Positions 5,548 to 6,651 of a DNA stretch of 6,651 nucleotides are shown here, piece after piece. The notes under the pieces are model-generated. The model saw nothing but the letters and a program-made list of their open reading frames with translations, ran no database searches and was not told the DNA's origin. Every line of letters begins with the position of its first letter. Position 1 is the stretch's first letter. Where the stretch lies: contig DKEX01000017.1 of the NCBI GenBank assembly GCA_002452295.1, forward strand, positions 1 through 6,651, given 5' to 3'. The translations under genes were made by a program, and so were the position numbers. This DNA is from Firmicutes bacterium UBA6811 (GTDB taxonomy: Bacteria; Bacillota; SHA-98; UBA4971).

Positions 5548-6651
5548 CCGGGCTTTGCGACAGGTTCGGGCGGAGGATCACATACCTGCGGGTGTCCGTG
5601 ACGGATAAATGCAACCTGCGGTGCGTTTACTGCATGCCCGAGGAGGGCGTGACGCCGCGGTCGCACGAGGAGATACTGCGCCTCGAGGAGATCTGGCGCA
5701 TCGTGCGGGTGGCGGCGGGCCTCGGGATCGACAGGGTCAGGCTCACAGGCGGCGAGCCCCTGGTGAGAAAGGGGATCGTCGATCTCGTGAGGATGATAGC
5801 CTCAATCCCCGGGGTGCGGGACCTCTCCATCACCACCAACGCCACGCTCCTCGCGCGCCACGCGCACGACCTTGCTCTGGCGGGCCTCCGGCGGGTGAAC
5901 ATCAGCCTCGACAGCCTGCGGCCGGAGGTTTACGCGCGGATCACGCGGTGCGGCGACATCCGGTCAGCGCTGGAGGGGCTAGAGGCCGTTGAGTCGGCGG
6001 GGCTCCACCCGGTCAAACTGAACGCGGTGGTCGTGCGGGGCGTCAACGACGGCGAGATCGAGGACCTTGCCAGGCTCACGCTGGAACACGCCTGGGACGT
6101 GAGGTTCATCGAGTTCATGCCGTTCTGGGACAACGGCGGCAGGCTCGGGCCGTCCCACGTGGTTCCCATCGAGGAGATCAGGGAGAGGGTGGCTGCCCTC
6201 GGCGCTCGGGTGGCGGCGGACGGGGCGGTGTGTTCGGCAGCGCACCCGGCGGCTCGTCCTGCGGCGCATCCGGCGAAGGATTCGCTGGCGCATCCAACGC
6301 AGCACCTGGCAGGCTGTTTGGCGCCGGTGCGGACGACGGACCCCGACGGGCGCGAGGCCGCCGAAGATGCGAGCGCGGTCGGGGTCGGTCCTGCGAGCTA
6401 CGTGCAGTTTCCCGGCGCCATGGGGCGAGTGGGATTCATATCCAGGGAGGGAGATGGCTTCTGCGTGAGGTGTAACAGGGTGCGCCTCACGGCGGACGGC
6501 AAGCTGCTGCCGTGCCTCCTCTCCGACCTTGCGGTTGACCTGCGCGGTCCGCTTCGCGCCGGCGCGGACGACGACGAGATCGCGGCGCTCATCCGCGAGG
6601 CAGTGGCCATGAAGCCGGAGAGAGGCGAGGGAGGCGCGGGCGCCGGCGAGT
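5544..6651 (+). CDS. moaA: GTP 3',8-cyclase MoaA, radical SAM (3'-truncated)
   Basis: MoaA uses two 4Fe-4S clusters and S-adenosylmethionine to cyclise GTP, the first step of molybdopterin synthesis. It starts at ATG 5544, overlapping the previous TGA as ATGA, and 369 residues are visible with no stop before the window ends. The N-terminal radical-SAM motif is CNLRCVYC (Cys23, 27, 30), after the typical RFGRRITYLRVSVTDK lead. SAM-binding TGGEPLVR spans 68-75, followed by SITTNAT and NISLDSL. The substrate-side cluster motif FCVRCNRVRLTADGK, ending at Cys324, is intact (Cys307, 310, 324; CX2CX13C). Typical MoaA is about 320-340 residues. This one is longer because of an Ala/His/Pro-rich insertion at about 230-280 and a Gly/Glu-rich tail after AVAMKPERG. 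The C-terminal Gly-Gly important in known MoaA proteins would lie beyond the window and cannot be checked. Confidence 0.94.
   Translation, partial: MTGLCDRFGRRITYLRVSVTDKCNLRCVYCMPEEGVTPRSHEEILRLEEIWRIVRVAAGLGIDRVRLTGGEPLVRKGIVDLVRMIASIPGVRDLSITTNATLLARHAHDLALAGLRRVNISLDSLRPEVYARITRCGDIRSALEGLEAVESAGLHPVKLNAVVVRGVNDGEIEDLARLTLEHAWDVRFIEFMPFWDNGGRLGPSHVVPIEEIRERVAALGARVAADGAVCSAAHPAARPAAHPAKDSLAHPTQHLAGCLAPVRTTDPDGREAAEDASAVGVGPASYVQFPGAMGRVGFISREGDGFCVRCNRVRLTADGKLLPCLLSDLAVDLRGPLRAGADDDEIAALIREAVAMKPERGEGGAGAGE
6231..6386 (+). other. Low-complexity Ala/His/Pro-rich insertion within moaA
   Basis: This segment covers MoaA residues about 230-281, between the end of the barrel (RERVAALGARV) and the conserved GPASYVQFPGAMGRVGFIS stretch. 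It is imperfectly repetitive: AAHPA, ARPA, AAHPA, AHPT, encoded by degenerate copies of GCGCAYCCGGCG from 6240 on. Then follow two extra cysteines (230 and 258) and an acidic Asp/Glu/Ala stretch. The frame is maintained, because the downstream C-terminal Fe-S motif is in phase, so this is an insertion and not a frameshift. It uses CAT, CCA, CCT, CGT and GAT codons more than its surroundings, as expected of poorly constrained linker sequence. Confidence 0.7.

Noticed and set aside
6230..6475. Alternative + strand frame in the moaA insertion (81 codons)
   Set aside because: The moaA frame continues uninterrupted through this stretch to the intact CX2CX13C motif, so the alternative frame is a by-product of GC-rich repeats and not evidence of a frameshift.

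Overview
The window is one gene-dense, high-GC stretch with every supported gene on the + strand. It reads as a tungsten uptake and molybdenum/tungsten cofactor (Moco/Tuco) operon. The order is tupA (5' end cut off), tupB, a 187-bp gap, tupC, a stand-alone moeA, a second moeA fused to a periplasmic-binding-protein-like (PBP) domain, and moaA (3' end cut off). No taxon-specific marker is present. TupABC, paired MoeA paralogues, a MoeA-PBP fusion, TTG/GTG starts and frequent AGG/ATA codons in GC-rich DNA fit an anaerobic, possibly thermophilic, high-GC Bacillota (clostridial or related). This placement is an inference; some archaea also carry MoeA-PBP fusions.

Layout. Positions 1-714 hold most of the tungstate-binding lipoprotein/periplasmic protein TupA. 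Positions 722-1420 hold the permease TupB, which starts just past the tupA stop. Positions 1421-1607 form the only sizeable gap; it holds no convincing gene but has a striking nested inverted repeat that could fold into a branched RNA just ahead of tupC. Positions 1608-2357 hold the ATPase TupC. MoeA follows with overlapping stop and start (2357-3592). The MoeA-PBP fusion runs from about 3601 to 5547, and moaA starts inside its stop codon at 5544 and runs off the window.

How it works together. TupA captures tungstate outside the membrane and TupBC imports it using ATP. MoaA carries out the first step of pterin synthesis, GTP to the 3',8-cyclo intermediate on the way to cPMP. The two MoeA-type proteins catalyse the last step, metal insertion into adenylylated molybdopterin. 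Having two insertases beside a tungstate transporter suggests division of labour between W and Mo or between enzyme targets. The PBP-like domain on the second MoeA could sense or hold a ligand such as an oxyanion.

Most of this is a recognisable pathway, not a new system. The parts worth a second look are the structured tupB-tupC gap, an Ala/His/Pro-rich insertion of about 50 residues in MoaA just before its C-terminal Fe-S motif, and the ambiguous start of the fused MoeA, where an ACG stands where family members seem to have ATG. No promoter, terminator, tRNA, rRNA, CRISPR array or insertion sequence was recognised.
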